Source of the DNA: Lachnospiraceae bacterium
GTDB taxonomy: Bacteria > Bacillota > Clostridia > Lachnospirales > Lachnospiraceae
Direction: 5' to 3'
Length of the DNA: 58,005 bases
Assembly (NCBI GenBank): GCA_017453865.1
Contig: JAFTEC010000137.1
Coordinates: 1 to 58,005, forward strand
Shown: in pieces, positions 25,095 to 32,825 of the stretch
Layout of the letters: each line of letters opens with the position of its first letter
Numbering within the stretch: position 1 is the stretch's first letter
Notes under the pieces: model-generated
What the model was told of the DNA's origin: nothing
The model's input: only the letters and a program-made list of their open reading frames with translations
Database searches by the model: none
Position numbers and translations under genes: made by a program

Positions 25095-26599
25095 CAGCGC
25101 TTTCTCCTGTATACGGCGGCCTTTACTTCTTCATTTAGGGCCGTAAGCTCATATTCTTCCCGCAAGGTCTTCTCTATCTGAGGATCCAGATCCTCCAGAT
25201 CCCTGTGCACATAGACGAGGTAGAGCCTGTCGTATCTGATAAGCTCTTTTACCGGCTCCTCCCCCTGAAGGCTCACTGTAGCAATCTCTCTGTCCCGTCC
25301 TCCCCGGCGGACATAGTATTCGGAAAAGCCCGCGGCTGCCCTTGGATTTACAGAGCAGATAAGGGCGGCATCCTCTCCGTCACTTAAGATCCCCTGCTCT
25401 CTCACATAGGCCGCAGCCTCCCTGAAGGTCTCAAAGCTTTTCTTTGTTTTCTCCCTTATTTCCGAAAGGTTTATGAAGCCGAAGTAGACAAGGATAAATC
25501 CCGAGACTACGAAAAAGGCTCTGTAAAGCTGCTCTGTGTCTTTCCCGAAGGAAAGGTATTCCGTGCTCTTCCTCACGGCATAGGAGGTTACGCATACCAT
25601 AAGGGGCAGCAGTACGATAAAATATCTTTTAAGGAAAAATCCGCCCCCGGGATTGATATACGCACTGTAAACAAAGACAGACAGTATCATTATAAAGATC
25701 ACCGAGATCATCTCAAGTGACAAAAGCGCCTCCCCCTCTGCCGTTTCTTTTTTATATAAGGACATTATGATCTCAGCGGCAGTAAGCAGTATCCCGATTA
25801 TAAAGATCACGTAAACCCCTTCGTTATTGGAAAGAAGATACTTAAGTGTCCTTGCGATCTCCGGTATGGTCGGAGGATCCACCCAGAAAGAGCTTATACT
25901 CTTTTCCTTATTTTTAAGCATAAGGAAGAACCACGGAAGAAAAAGGAGTCCCGACGCAAAATATGGCAGGAGCGCGGATAATCCCTGTTTTTTCACTATT
26001 ACCTTAATAAGATCCATAAGCCCCAGTATCCCTATAAGAATGATCCCTGAATAGTGGGTGAAGCTAAGGAAGAAAAGTGAAAGACCGAAGCGGATAAGGC
26101 TTCCGGTATCATTTTTTCTGGTTTTCTCATAGAAAAAGTAAAGTGCCAGGGCGGCGAAAAAAAGCATTGCAGCGTATGAACGGAATTCAAAGCCGCAGTT
26201 TATAACGGGACGAAGGGATATAAACATAAGTACGGCTGAAAGTATTCCCTCTCTTTTCCCGAAATTCCTTTCAGCGAGAAGTGCCGTTATAACCAGCGCT
26301 CCGGCCGCAAAAAGCTCGGTCAAAAGGAGCATCAGCCTGTCATTTGCCGGAAAGATGCGGTACCAGAGAGCTGACAGAAGGGGAAAAAGAGGGAGGTTCG
26401 TCACATCAACCGTGAGATACTGCCACAAAATGTCCCCTATCCCCTTGTCCTTGGTGATGGTTCCGATAAGGGACATTTCATCGAGCCACATGGACTGCTT
26501 TCCGCCCTGATAGAACATAAAGAAAAGCTGCAAAAACGCAAAAAAAGCATACAACAGCAGGGTATGCTTTTTTAAGCTGTCTATGATCCTCTCTGTCAT
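25094..26599 (-). CDS. GT-C membrane glycosyltransferase (GT39/ArnT-like)
   Basis: This 501-residue protein has about 11 predicted membrane helices and a soluble tail from about 390. The first external loop has WLDEMS, with the acidic pair typical of catalytic Asp/Glu in GT-C enzymes that use polyprenyl-phosphate sugars. It should glycosylate an extracytoplasmic acceptor. Donor and acceptor are unknown; a DPM1-type synthase for such donors lies at 47628. Its start overlaps the end of the radical SAM gene by four bases. Confidence 0.82.
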   Translation of the reverse strand: MTERIIDSLKKHTLLLYAFFAFLQLFFMFYQGGKQSMWLDEMSLIGTITKDKGIGDILWQYLTVDVTNLPLFPLLSALWYRIFPANDRLMLLLTELFAAGALVITALLAERNFGKREGILSAVLMFISLRPVINCGFEFRSYAAMLFFAALALYFFYEKTRKNDTGSLIRFGLSLFFLSFTHYSGIILIGILGLMDLIKVIVKKQGLSALLPYFASGLLFLPWFFLMLKNKEKSISSFWVDPPTIPEIARTLKYLLSNNEGVYVIFIIGILLTAAEIIMSLYKKETAEGEALLSLEMISVIFIMILSVFVYSAYINPGGGFFLKRYFIVLLPLMVCVTSYAVRKSTEYLSFGKDTEQLYRAFFVVSGFILVYFGFINLSEIREKTKKSFETFREAAAYVREQGILSDGEDAALICSVNPRAAAGFSEYYVRRGGRDREIATVSLQGEEPVKELIRYDRLYLVYVHRDLEDLDPQIEKTLREEYELTALNEEVKAAVYRRKR

Positions 26600-27468
26600 G
26601 AAAGCTGCTCTCCCGCAGGGATATGGATATTTAAGAAGTGATCACAGTAATTGCAGGCATCCGCATAGTCAAGGGTCAGGAATTTCCTGAAGCCCTTTCT
26701 GAAATCTCTGTCACTTAATTTTTCCCTCACGTTGAAGCTGTCATGGTTTCCGTCCATAAGCTTAAGATCCGCTAAGGACGCGGCTCTTGCACAGGCATAT
26801 ACCCTTCCCTTCAGCATCGTGCGGCAGTAGCGGGAACTATAACACTTGTTATATTCTTGTTCCAGCTGCTCCCTGCTCTTATTCCTGCACTCCGTATTTC
26901 CGGGATCCGCCCAATATCTGGAAATAGAGCGTCCGCAGGGTATGCCGTATTCCTTGCAGACCTGCATAAATTCCTCAACCTTCTGGGTCTTTACACCGTA
27001 GTCGCTTATCACGATCTTCTTGTTCTTCAGGGACGCGATCCTTTTTAAGGTCTCCTCCGAGGGTATGACCGTCGCATTTGTGGTAAATGCCACACACATA
27101 ATATTCTTAAAATCCTTAACCCCGTCTATCACCTTGTCGATCTCGGGATAGATAAAGGGCTCGCCCCCGAGAAGCTCCAGCTTCACACAGAGATCCGTGT
27201 GGGAAAGCAGGGTCTCTATATCCTTCAGTACCTCCTCTGCAGGGATATGGTAGGACTCTCTGTAGCAGGGCATAAGATTATTACACTTTGCACAGCGTAA
27301 GGAGCAGTGCGTCGTAAGCACCACCACCACATCCGGGTAGGTTACGGCATTTGGCTTTATAAGGTTCCAGAGCAGCTTAAAGCAGCCTCCTATGGTCTTT
27401 TTCCCCGGTATTGCATACAGATACTCCCTGTATGTTGGCTTAAATACCCTCTTAAAATACGATGCCAT
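26596..27468 (-). CDS. Radical SAM protein with SPASM-like cysteines
   Basis: This 290-residue protein has the CxxxCxxC iron-sulfur motif at C55, C59 and C62, and GGEPFIYP, the glycine-rich SAM site, after it. Extra cysteines near the C-terminus (CYSSRYC, CARA, CNYC) could hold an auxiliary cluster as in SPASM/twitch enzymes. No peptide precursor gene is visible nearby. It sits between a QueC-like PP-loop ATPase and glycan genes, so a sugar-modifying role is possible but unproven. Confidence 0.85.
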   Translation of the reverse strand: MASYFKRVFKPTYREYLYAIPGKKTIGGCFKLLWNLIKPNAVTYPDVVVVLTTHCSLRCAKCNNLMPCYRESYHIPAEEVLKDIETLLSHTDLCVKLELLGGEPFIYPEIDKVIDGVKDFKNIMCVAFTTNATVIPSEETLKRIASLKNKKIVISDYGVKTQKVEEFMQVCKEYGIPCGRSISRYWADPGNTECRNKSREQLEQEYNKCYSSRYCRTMLKGRVYACARAASLADLKLMDGNHDSFNVREKLSDRDFRKGFRKFLTLDYADACNYCDHFLNIHIPAGEQLS

Positions 27469-27485
27469 AATTTATCCTTTCAACT

Positions 27486-28262
27486 TCACCTTCCAAGTAT
27501 CACGTCAATATAGGTCTCCAGCCTGACCCTGCCGGGAGAGGCTCCCGCCTTCAGCTCCCTGTAGCGCTTAAGCCTGCTCTCCGTAAATCTCCAGGTCTGT
27601 CCGGCTTCAATGGTGGTCTCGCAGGGATGGCAGCAGCCGCAGGCCTTTCCAAGTACCGGTGTATGACAGAACCAGGTCTTTTCGAGGATAGAGGTATAGC
27701 CCTCCTCCCGAATCCGCATTTCTTCATCCATCTTGGTAATACCAAAGGTTTCCGAGAGAATAAAGCCCCCGAATATAAGCTTCAGATCGGAGCTGCTCTT
27801 CTCCATATCAATGGTGAAAACCTTTCTTCCCACCGGGTTTTCAAATTCCTTTATGGCCCCGTTTGCTTCAATACAGGCTCTGAATTTTGATGCGGAGGAT
27901 GTGGGTTTAACAGGAGAATAGAAGAGCTCTTTTATGTCATGGTGCCTCGCATACCTTGCGATCCAGTCATACTGGCTGCCAAGCCCTCCCTGGGCCTTCA
28001 GTCTGGAATAGGCGGCTTCAACCTCGCTGTCGGATGGAATATCCTCTTCTCCGATGACGATAAGCGGAAGTATCCTTGCCCTTGTCTTTTCATTGGAAAG
28101 AAGCTCCTCCCTGATCTCCTCCATGGCCTTGAACTCATATTTTTCGGACTTCCTCCCGTGCCTCAGATAATAGGGCTGTATCTCGATTTCATATTGGGAG
28201 TAAACTATCATGGTATATGTGGAATCCAGGCCGCCTGTCCACATGATATTGTATCTATCCAA
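27486..28262 (-). CDS. QueC-like PP-loop ATPase, copy 1
   Basis: This 258-residue protein has the PP-loop TGGLDST at 9-15 and a C-terminal zinc motif C199-x8-CGxCxxC (C208, C211, C214), as in QueC, 7-cyano-7-deazaguanine synthase. QueC activates a carboxylate with ATP and adds ammonia. Here no queuosine genes are near; it opens the nonulosonate operon and has a paralogue at 36302, so it may amidate or otherwise activate a sugar carboxylate. That is inference. The start is TTG at 28262 behind AAGGAAG. Its promoter is the extended -10 at 28295-28303. Confidence 0.85.
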   Translation of the reverse strand: MDRYNIMWTGGLDSTYTMIVYSQYEIEIQPYYLRHGRKSEKYEFKAMEEIREELLSNEKTRARILPLIVIGEEDIPSDSEVEAAYSRLKAQGGLGSQYDWIARYARHHDIKELFYSPVKPTSSASKFRACIEANGAIKEFENPVGRKVFTIDMEKSSSDLKLIFGGFILSETFGITKMDEEMRIREEGYTSILEKTWFCHTPVLGKACGCCHPCETTIEAGQTWRFTESRLKRYRELKAGASPGRVRLETYIDVILGR

Positions 28263-28294
28263 AATTCGTCACTTCCTTACATTTGATCCCAAGT

Positions 28295-28303
28295 ATTATA
28301 TCA
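28295..28303 (-). promoter_or_regulatory. Extended -10 promoter of the nonulosonate operon
   Basis: The minus strand reads TGATATAAT (28303-28295), a perfect TGnTATAAT extended -10 box. Start of transcription should be near 28288, giving a leader of about 26 nt. A TTGACT on this strand is 22 bases upstream, too far to be a normal -35 box. Confidence 0.65.
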
Positions 28304-28322
28304 CCTTTCGTAGGTTCCTGAA

Positions 28323-28349
28323 AGTCAAGTAGAAGCGTCCCCCTTGACT
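28323..28349. promoter_or_regulatory. Candidate operator between divergent promoters
   Basis: AGTCAAG (28323-28329) and CTTGACT (28343-28349) form a 7-bp inverted repeat with a 13-base spacer; TTGACT is repeated again at 28355-28360 as the plus-strand -35 box. It sits between the two promoters. A regulator here could control both operons, but no such protein is in the window. Confidence 0.35.
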
Positions 28350-28354
28350 CCCCA

Positions 28355-28382
28355 TTGACTCACATGGCAAAAAGTCTATAAT
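28355..28382 (+). promoter_or_regulatory. Promoter of the TupA-like gene
   Basis: TTGACT (28355-28360), 16 bases, perfect TATAAT (28377-28382). The ATG is only eight bases beyond the -10 box, so the transcript should begin at or within about three bases of the start codon. This predicts a leaderless mRNA. Confidence 0.6.
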
Positions 28383-28390
28383 AAAGCACT

Positions 28391-29278
28391 ATGAGAGAAA
28401 GCACATTAAAGAACAATCTGATGATCCTCCTCTCCTACTACGGAGAGGCCCTTACACCCCTTCCCCTGCGTCCCCTTGCCTTAAAACGCTGGTTTAGGAA
28501 ATGTAACGGCAGGGAGCTTAGTCTCGATCCGCCGAAAACCTGGTGCGATAAGATCAACTGGATAAAGCTGTACGGCATCACCCCGGAAATGAAAAGGCTT
28601 TCCGACAAATACGCCGTCCGGGACTGGATAAAGGAAAAGATCGGCGAAGAGTACCTTATCCCCCTTCTCGGTGCCTGGGACAGGTTTGAGGACATTGATT
28701 TTGATGCGCTTCCGGAGCGCTTTGTACTAAAGACAAACCACGCCTGCAATACGAATATGATAGTTCCCGATAAGTCTGCCTTCGATAGAAAAGCCGCGGC
28801 AAAGGAATTCAGGCGCTGGATGATGTTTGATTTTGCCTTCCGCTTCGGCTTCCAGATGCAGTACTACGGGATAAAGAGAAAGATAATCGCAGAAGAATTC
28901 GTCGATAATAACGGCTTTGACCTTATGGACTATAAGTTCCACTGCTTTAACGGGGATCCGGTCTGCTGTGAATATATCGGAGGACGCTCCGGCAAGGCCC
29001 GCCTGGCCTTCTTTGATAAGGACTGGAAGCTCCTCCCCTACAGGACCGCCACCTATCCGGTGTATGAGGTCCTTCCGGAGAAGCCTTCAAACTATGAGAG
29101 AATGACAGAGATCGCCTCTGAACTTTCAAAGGGCTTCCCCTATGTAAGGGTGGATCTCTATCACTTAAATGACGGCAGCATAAAGTTCGGGGAAATGACC
29201 TTCACTCCATCAAGCGGCCAGTGTACCTGGGTTCCCGAGGGCACGGATGAAATGCTGGGGGAGATGATCAATCTCTAG
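28391..29278 (+). CDS. TupA-like ATP-grasp protein
   Basis: This 295-residue protein matches the ATP-grasp family named after TupA of teichuronopeptide synthesis. It shows DKYAVRDWIKEKIG, VLKTNHACNTN, IIAEEFVDNNG, DYKFHCFNGDP, VRVDLY and a late Mg-binding region KFGEMTFTP. ATP-grasp enzymes join a carboxylate to an amine through an acyl phosphate, and in polysaccharide loci they are thought to attach amino acids to sugars. There is no Shine-Dalgarno site; a promoter lies right at the start. Its TAG stop shares CTAG with the stop of the convergent racemase gene. It is one of only three confident plus-strand genes in the window. Confidence 0.85.
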   Translation: MRESTLKNNLMILLSYYGEALTPLPLRPLALKRWFRKCNGRELSLDPPKTWCDKINWIKLYGITPEMKRLSDKYAVRDWIKEKIGEEYLIPLLGAWDRFEDIDFDALPERFVLKTNHACNTNMIVPDKSAFDRKAAAKEFRRWMMFDFAFRFGFQMQYYGIKRKIIAEEFVDNNGFDLMDYKFHCFNGDPVCCEYIGGRSGKARLAFFDKDWKLLPYRTATYPVYEVLPEKPSNYERMTEIASELSKGFPYVRVDLYHLNDGSIKFGEMTFTPSSGQCTWVPEGTDEMLGEMINL

Positions 29279-29967
29279 GGAGCGTCCCCACTGACTTCCT
29301 TTACAGAGGCCTCTGCGAGAAGCTTCATCATATCCACATACCTCTTATCCTCTTTCTCATAAAAACAAACAGAGAGATCGGTGCAGGCTATAAGGCATTT
29401 TTCGGCGCCCCTTCGGATAAGAGAATCCATGACCCCCAGAAGACTGTCCGTATCGGCTCTCTTCCCCTTCTTTATTTCTTCAAAGATTACTCCGGAAATG
29501 ATCTCATTCTCTTTTTCATCCGGGACAAACGCTTCTATTCCGGCGTTTTCAAGGGCGGTCTGCACTATTCCGCTTTTCAGGGTGGCTTTCGTAGCAAGTA
29601 TACCGGCACTTTTGATCCCGCTGCTTTTTAGATAGCGGACTGTCTGCTCCAGCATATTTATCACAGGAACAGAAACAGAAGAAGAGATCTTCTCAAAAAA
29701 ATAATGGGCGGTGACACAGGGCATGGCAATGATCTCCGCTCCCATTTCTTCAAGCCTACGGGCAATATCGATCAGAGCAGCTTCCGGCGAATCCCCGGAC
29801 TCGCCAAGGATAAATTCAACTCTCTTCGGGACAGTGGGATCACTTATCATATATGTTATGATATGCTCCTGATCTGAGGAAGCTTCCGTCATTTCCACCA
29901 CTGCCATGTAAAAGAAAGCAGCGGCAAGAGGTCCCATGCCGCCGATTATCCCAAGCTTCTTTTTCAT
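29275..29967 (-). CDS. Aspartate/glutamate racemase family protein
   Basis: From the ATG at 29967 it has 230 residues, the usual family length; the frame is open to 30030 with another ATG at 30003, and the best SD (AAGGAG) is about 15 bases before 29967, so the start is uncertain. It begins KLGIIGGMGPLAA. Both catalytic thiols are in place: C in MPCVTAHYF and C in LIACTDLS. It would make D-Asp or D-Glu. It lies last after an SsuABC-type importer and tail-to-tail with TupA, and could feed a D-amino acid to the glycan; this link is inference. Confidence 0.85.
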   Translation of the reverse strand: MKKKLGIIGGMGPLAAAFFYMAVVEMTEASSDQEHIITYMISDPTVPKRVEFILGESGDSPEAALIDIARRLEEMGAEIIAMPCVTAHYFFEKISSSVSVPVINMLEQTVRYLKSSGIKSAGILATKATLKSGIVQTALENAGIEAFVPDEKENEIISGVIFEEIKKGKRADTDSLLGVMDSLIRRGAEKCLIACTDLSVCFYEKEDKRYVDMMKLLAEASVKEVSGDAP

Positions 29968-30013
29968 AATATTTTTATTAAGCTCCTTCCTGAAGGGATC
30001 CATCCTGCTTCCC

Positions 30014-30041
30014 AAGGTGATAAGCGTCACCTTATTTTCTT
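30014..30041 (+). terminator. Weak hairpin with short T-tract, plus orientation
   Basis: AAGGTGA and TCACCTT form a 7-bp stem (loop TAAGCG), followed by ATTTTCTT. In the plus direction it could stop TupA transcripts after they have run antisense across the racemase gene. The T-tract is poor, so this is tentative. Confidence 0.3.
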
Positions 30042-30049
30042 AAGCAGAC

Positions 30050-30829
30050 TCAGTCAAAAAACTCCGACATCCTCTTATCGCTTCCGAAGAATTCCTTAAA
30101 GATCTCCCTCCGGTAAGCGTCGAACTCATCACTGGTACGGCTGTGATCCTCGGGAAGGTCAATGGGTATCACCTTCTTTATGACACCGGGCTTCGGTGAC
30201 ATCATTACCACCCTTTCCCCGAGATAGATCGCCTCATCTATGTCGTGCGTCACAAGAAGTGTGGTTATCTTCTCCCTCTCCCAGATACGGAGGATCTCCT
30301 CCTGCATATTCATTTTCGTAAAAGCGTCAAGAGCCGCGAAGGGCTCGTCCAAAAGGAGCACCTTCGGACGTCCCGCAAGTGTTCGTGCTATGGCGACCCT
30401 TTTCTGCATGCCTCCGGAAAGCTGAGATGGAAGCGCCTTTTCAAAGCCCTTCAATCCGACGGTATCAATAAGTGCCCTGACCCTCTCCCTGCCTTCATTC
30501 CTGTCCATTCCCTTCGGCAGTCCGTAGGAAATATTCTTTTCGGTTGAATACCAGGGTAAGAGCCTCGACTCCTGAAAGAGTATCCCGACCTTTGAGGAAA
30601 CACCGCTCACCTTTTCCCCGCCGATAAGAACCTCTCCGTCCGTAGGCTTGTCGAGCCCTGCGATGATACGTAAGAGGGTGCTCTTTCCGCAGCCGCTCTC
30701 ACCCACTATCGAGACAAATTCCCCTTCGCGGAGATCGATATTTATATCCCTTAAGACCTCAAGACTCCCCGTGGGCATAAGGAAATCCTGACGGATATGA
30801 CTGATATTCACTTCATTCATACCTGCCAT
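30050..30829 (-). CDS. ABC importer ATPase (SsuB/TauB type)
   Basis: This 259-residue protein drives uptake with the permease and binding protein encoded upstream. The Walker A GESGCGKST (about 43-51), Q-loop, signature LSGGMQKR, Walker B VLLLDEPFAALD and H-loop TTLLVTHDIDEA are all intact. It is closest in style to the nitrate/sulfonate/taurine group. It starts one base after the permease gene ends. The Met at position 4 could also be the start. Confidence 0.92.
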   Translation of the reverse strand: MAGMNEVNISHIRQDFLMPTGSLEVLRDINIDLREGEFVSIVGESGCGKSTLLRIIAGLDKPTDGEVLIGGEKVSGVSSKVGILFQESRLLPWYSTEKNISYGLPKGMDRNEGRERVRALIDTVGLKGFEKALPSQLSGGMQKRVAIARTLAGRPKVLLLDEPFAALDAFTKMNMQEEILRIWEREKITTLLVTHDIDEAIYLGERVVMMSPKPGVIKKVIPIDLPEDHSRTSDEFDAYRREIFKEFFGSDKRMSEFFD

Positions 30830-30830
30830 A

Positions 30831-31616
30831 TCATTTAACCTCCGTATGCCAGTAGCAGATCCTGTCCTGAAGGACCCTGAGCAGAAGATCCGCAGTAAAG
30901 CCTATTATCGCTATTGTGATCACACCGGTAAACATAGACGCGGTCTGGGACATATCCCTGGAGTATTCGATAAGAAAACCTATTCCCGAGCTTGCAGCAA
31001 GCATTTCCGCCACAACAACTCCTCCCCAGGCACGGCTTATGGCAAGCCGGAGCCCGGCAAAGATATAAGGAAGTGTGGAAGGAAGCAGGACCGTGGCCAT
31101 CTTTGTGACCCTTCCCTTCTGAAGGGCGTCCGCCAGCTCCAGAAGATTCTTATCCGCCTGCTTAACCCCCTCTTCCGTATTAAGGAAGGTTGGCCAGAAG
31201 GACATAAAGGCTATGACCATGATCTTCGATCCCTCACCTATGCCGAACCAGAGTATAAAAAGGGGAAACAACGCAAGAGCCGGTATTGGCCGGATTATCG
31301 CGAGGGAAAAGCTGAAAAGCTTCTCCAGGGAAGGCATGGTGGAAAGGATGAAACCGAAGAGGATTCCCAGTCCGGCTCCTGACACATAGCCTATCATTAC
31401 CCTCTTAAAGCTTACAAGTATATGCTTCTGGAGGCTTCCGCTTCCCCAGAGTGACCTGAATGATGCAGCTATGTCGGAGGGTGACGAAAGGAGGATGGAA
31501 TTGATCCACCCTCTTTCGGAACCTATCTGCCAATACAGTATGATGAGAAAGATCAGAAGCACACCGCACACGCTTAGGATCTTATGCTTTTTTGACATCT
31601 GCAACCATTTTTTCAT
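30831..31616 (-). CDS. ABC importer permease (SsuC type)
   Basis: This 261-residue membrane protein has about six helices. The EAA-like loop (LADALQKGRVTKMATVLLPSTLPYI) contacts the ATPase. It belongs with the sulfonate/nitrate/taurine/pyrimidine-precursor permeases. It lies between binding protein and ATPase genes, 12 bases after the first and overlapping nothing. Confidence 0.9.
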   Translation of the reverse strand: MKKWLQMSKKHKILSVCGVLLIFLIILYWQIGSERGWINSILLSSPSDIAASFRSLWGSGSLQKHILVSFKRVMIGYVSGAGLGILFGFILSTMPSLEKLFSFSLAIIRPIPALALFPLFILWFGIGEGSKIMVIAFMSFWPTFLNTEEGVKQADKNLLELADALQKGRVTKMATVLLPSTLPYIFAGLRLAISRAWGGVVVAEMLAASSGIGFLIEYSRDMSQTASMFTGVITIAIIGFTADLLLRVLQDRICYWHTEVK

Positions 31617-31628
31617 CAGCTGCCCGCT

Positions 31629-32702
31629 TTATTCGATCCCCGCATTTTCAAAATAGGAGGTATCCACAACATCCTCATACTTAAGATCACTTATGAGCCC
31701 CTGAGCCTTCGCAAACTCCAGCGTTGAATTGATGGGATCCTTGAAATGCTCGTCGTCTATTGAGATCGCCCTTCCTCTTGAAAGGAGGCTTACCCTGATG
31801 CCTTCTTCATCGGCTCCGTTTACCTCGGCAGCGATCTTTACGGTCTCGTCCTCGTTTTCATCTATCCACTTCGCGGTCTTGTCAAGCACCTTTAAGAAGC
31901 GGGATGTGATCTCGGGATTTGCTTCCACAAAATCCTTTCTTCCGATGACGGGATTCACGATAAGACCAACCTCCTTATTGGTAGCTATGGTCTTTGCCCC
32001 GGCTTCCTCTGCGGCGCTGAGGGTTCCGCTGTTAAAGAGTGCTGCGTCTATCTCGCCTCCGAGAAGTGCCGTAAGAGCGTCGGCCTGCTGAAGGTTCACG
32101 AGCTCAACCTTTGTATCGTCAAGACCGTGATTTGCAAGTATCTGAAGGGTTATCTGATGCTCTGCGGCACCGAAGGGAACTCCGACCTTCAGGCTGTTAA
32201 GATCCTCTACCTTCTCAACCTTTGAATCGGGTCCCACCACAAGACGGAAGCCATCCTCGGTGAAATTACCGCTTGCAAGCATCATTATCTTATTTCCTGC
32301 ATTATTGGCGTTAACAACAGGAAAGACTCCAACAATGCTTAAGTCCACATCTCCTACTGCCATCGCTTCGATGATGGCGGGTCCCATCTTTGCAAAGATC
32401 TCCGAGTGAATGGTGATCCCGTCCTTAGCAAATTCCTCTTCAAAGAAACCCTTTTTCTCAGCAACCTTCACAAGGAAGAAGGCAGCCTGGTCTCCGACGT
32501 TTACAGTAATGTCTTTTCCGCTGTCTCCGCCCTCACTGTTTCCGGCATCGCTCTCAGCCGCCGTGTCAGCCTCTGCTGCCGCGGGAGCTTCCTCCGCTTT
32601 CGGAGCCTCTGCTGCACCTCCCGCATTGGCGGAGCCGCAGCCTGCAAAAAGAGAAGCACATAAAACTGCGCTTATTATCGCTGAAATTATCCTTTTCTTC
32701 AT
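31629..32702 (-). CDS. ABC importer substrate-binding lipoprotein (SsuA/NMT1 type)
   Basis: This 357-residue lipoprotein has a signal peptide ending LFAGCGSA with the lipobox Cys at about 22. An Ala/Glu-rich linker (about 25-65) precedes a periplasmic-binding fold of the NMT1/SsuA class. It would bind a small organic ion such as a sulfonate or a thiamine precursor; the ligand cannot be told from sequence. It is the first gene of the importer operon, with AAGGAG ten bases before the start and a promoter at 32758. Confidence 0.9.
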   Translation of the reverse strand: MKKRIISAIISAVLCASLFAGCGSANAGGAAEAPKAEEAPAAAEADTAAESDAGNSEGGDSGKDITVNVGDQAAFFLVKVAEKKGFFEEEFAKDGITIHSEIFAKMGPAIIEAMAVGDVDLSIVGVFPVVNANNAGNKIMMLASGNFTEDGFRLVVGPDSKVEKVEDLNSLKVGVPFGAAEHQITLQILANHGLDDTKVELVNLQQADALTALLGGEIDAALFNSGTLSAAEEAGAKTIATNKEVGLIVNPVIGRKDFVEANPEITSRFLKVLDKTAKWIDENEDETVKIAAEVNGADEEGIRVSLLSRGRAISIDDEHFKDPINSTLEFAKAQGLISDLKYEDVVDTSYFENAGIE

Positions 32703-32757
32703 AGCTAAAACTCTCCTTAAAATATTTTTTTTCTTCTTATATTTAAGATACTTTGCG

Positions 32758-32766
32758 ATTATAGCA
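32758..32766 (-). promoter_or_regulatory. Extended -10 promoter of the importer operon
   Basis: TGCTATAAT (32766-32758) on the minus strand matches TGnTATAAT. The -35 region is poor, as often with extended -10 promoters. Start of transcription should be near 32751. Confidence 0.65.
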
Positions 32767-32825
32767 TTTCTTTATTCCAAATAAAACCCTAAATTTCATA
32801 ATCTGTTCAGATCCCCTGTCTTACC

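Noticed and set aside
32780..32825. Terminator after CapA
   Set aside because: The only dyad (ATCTG with CAGAT) is short and lacks a T-run.
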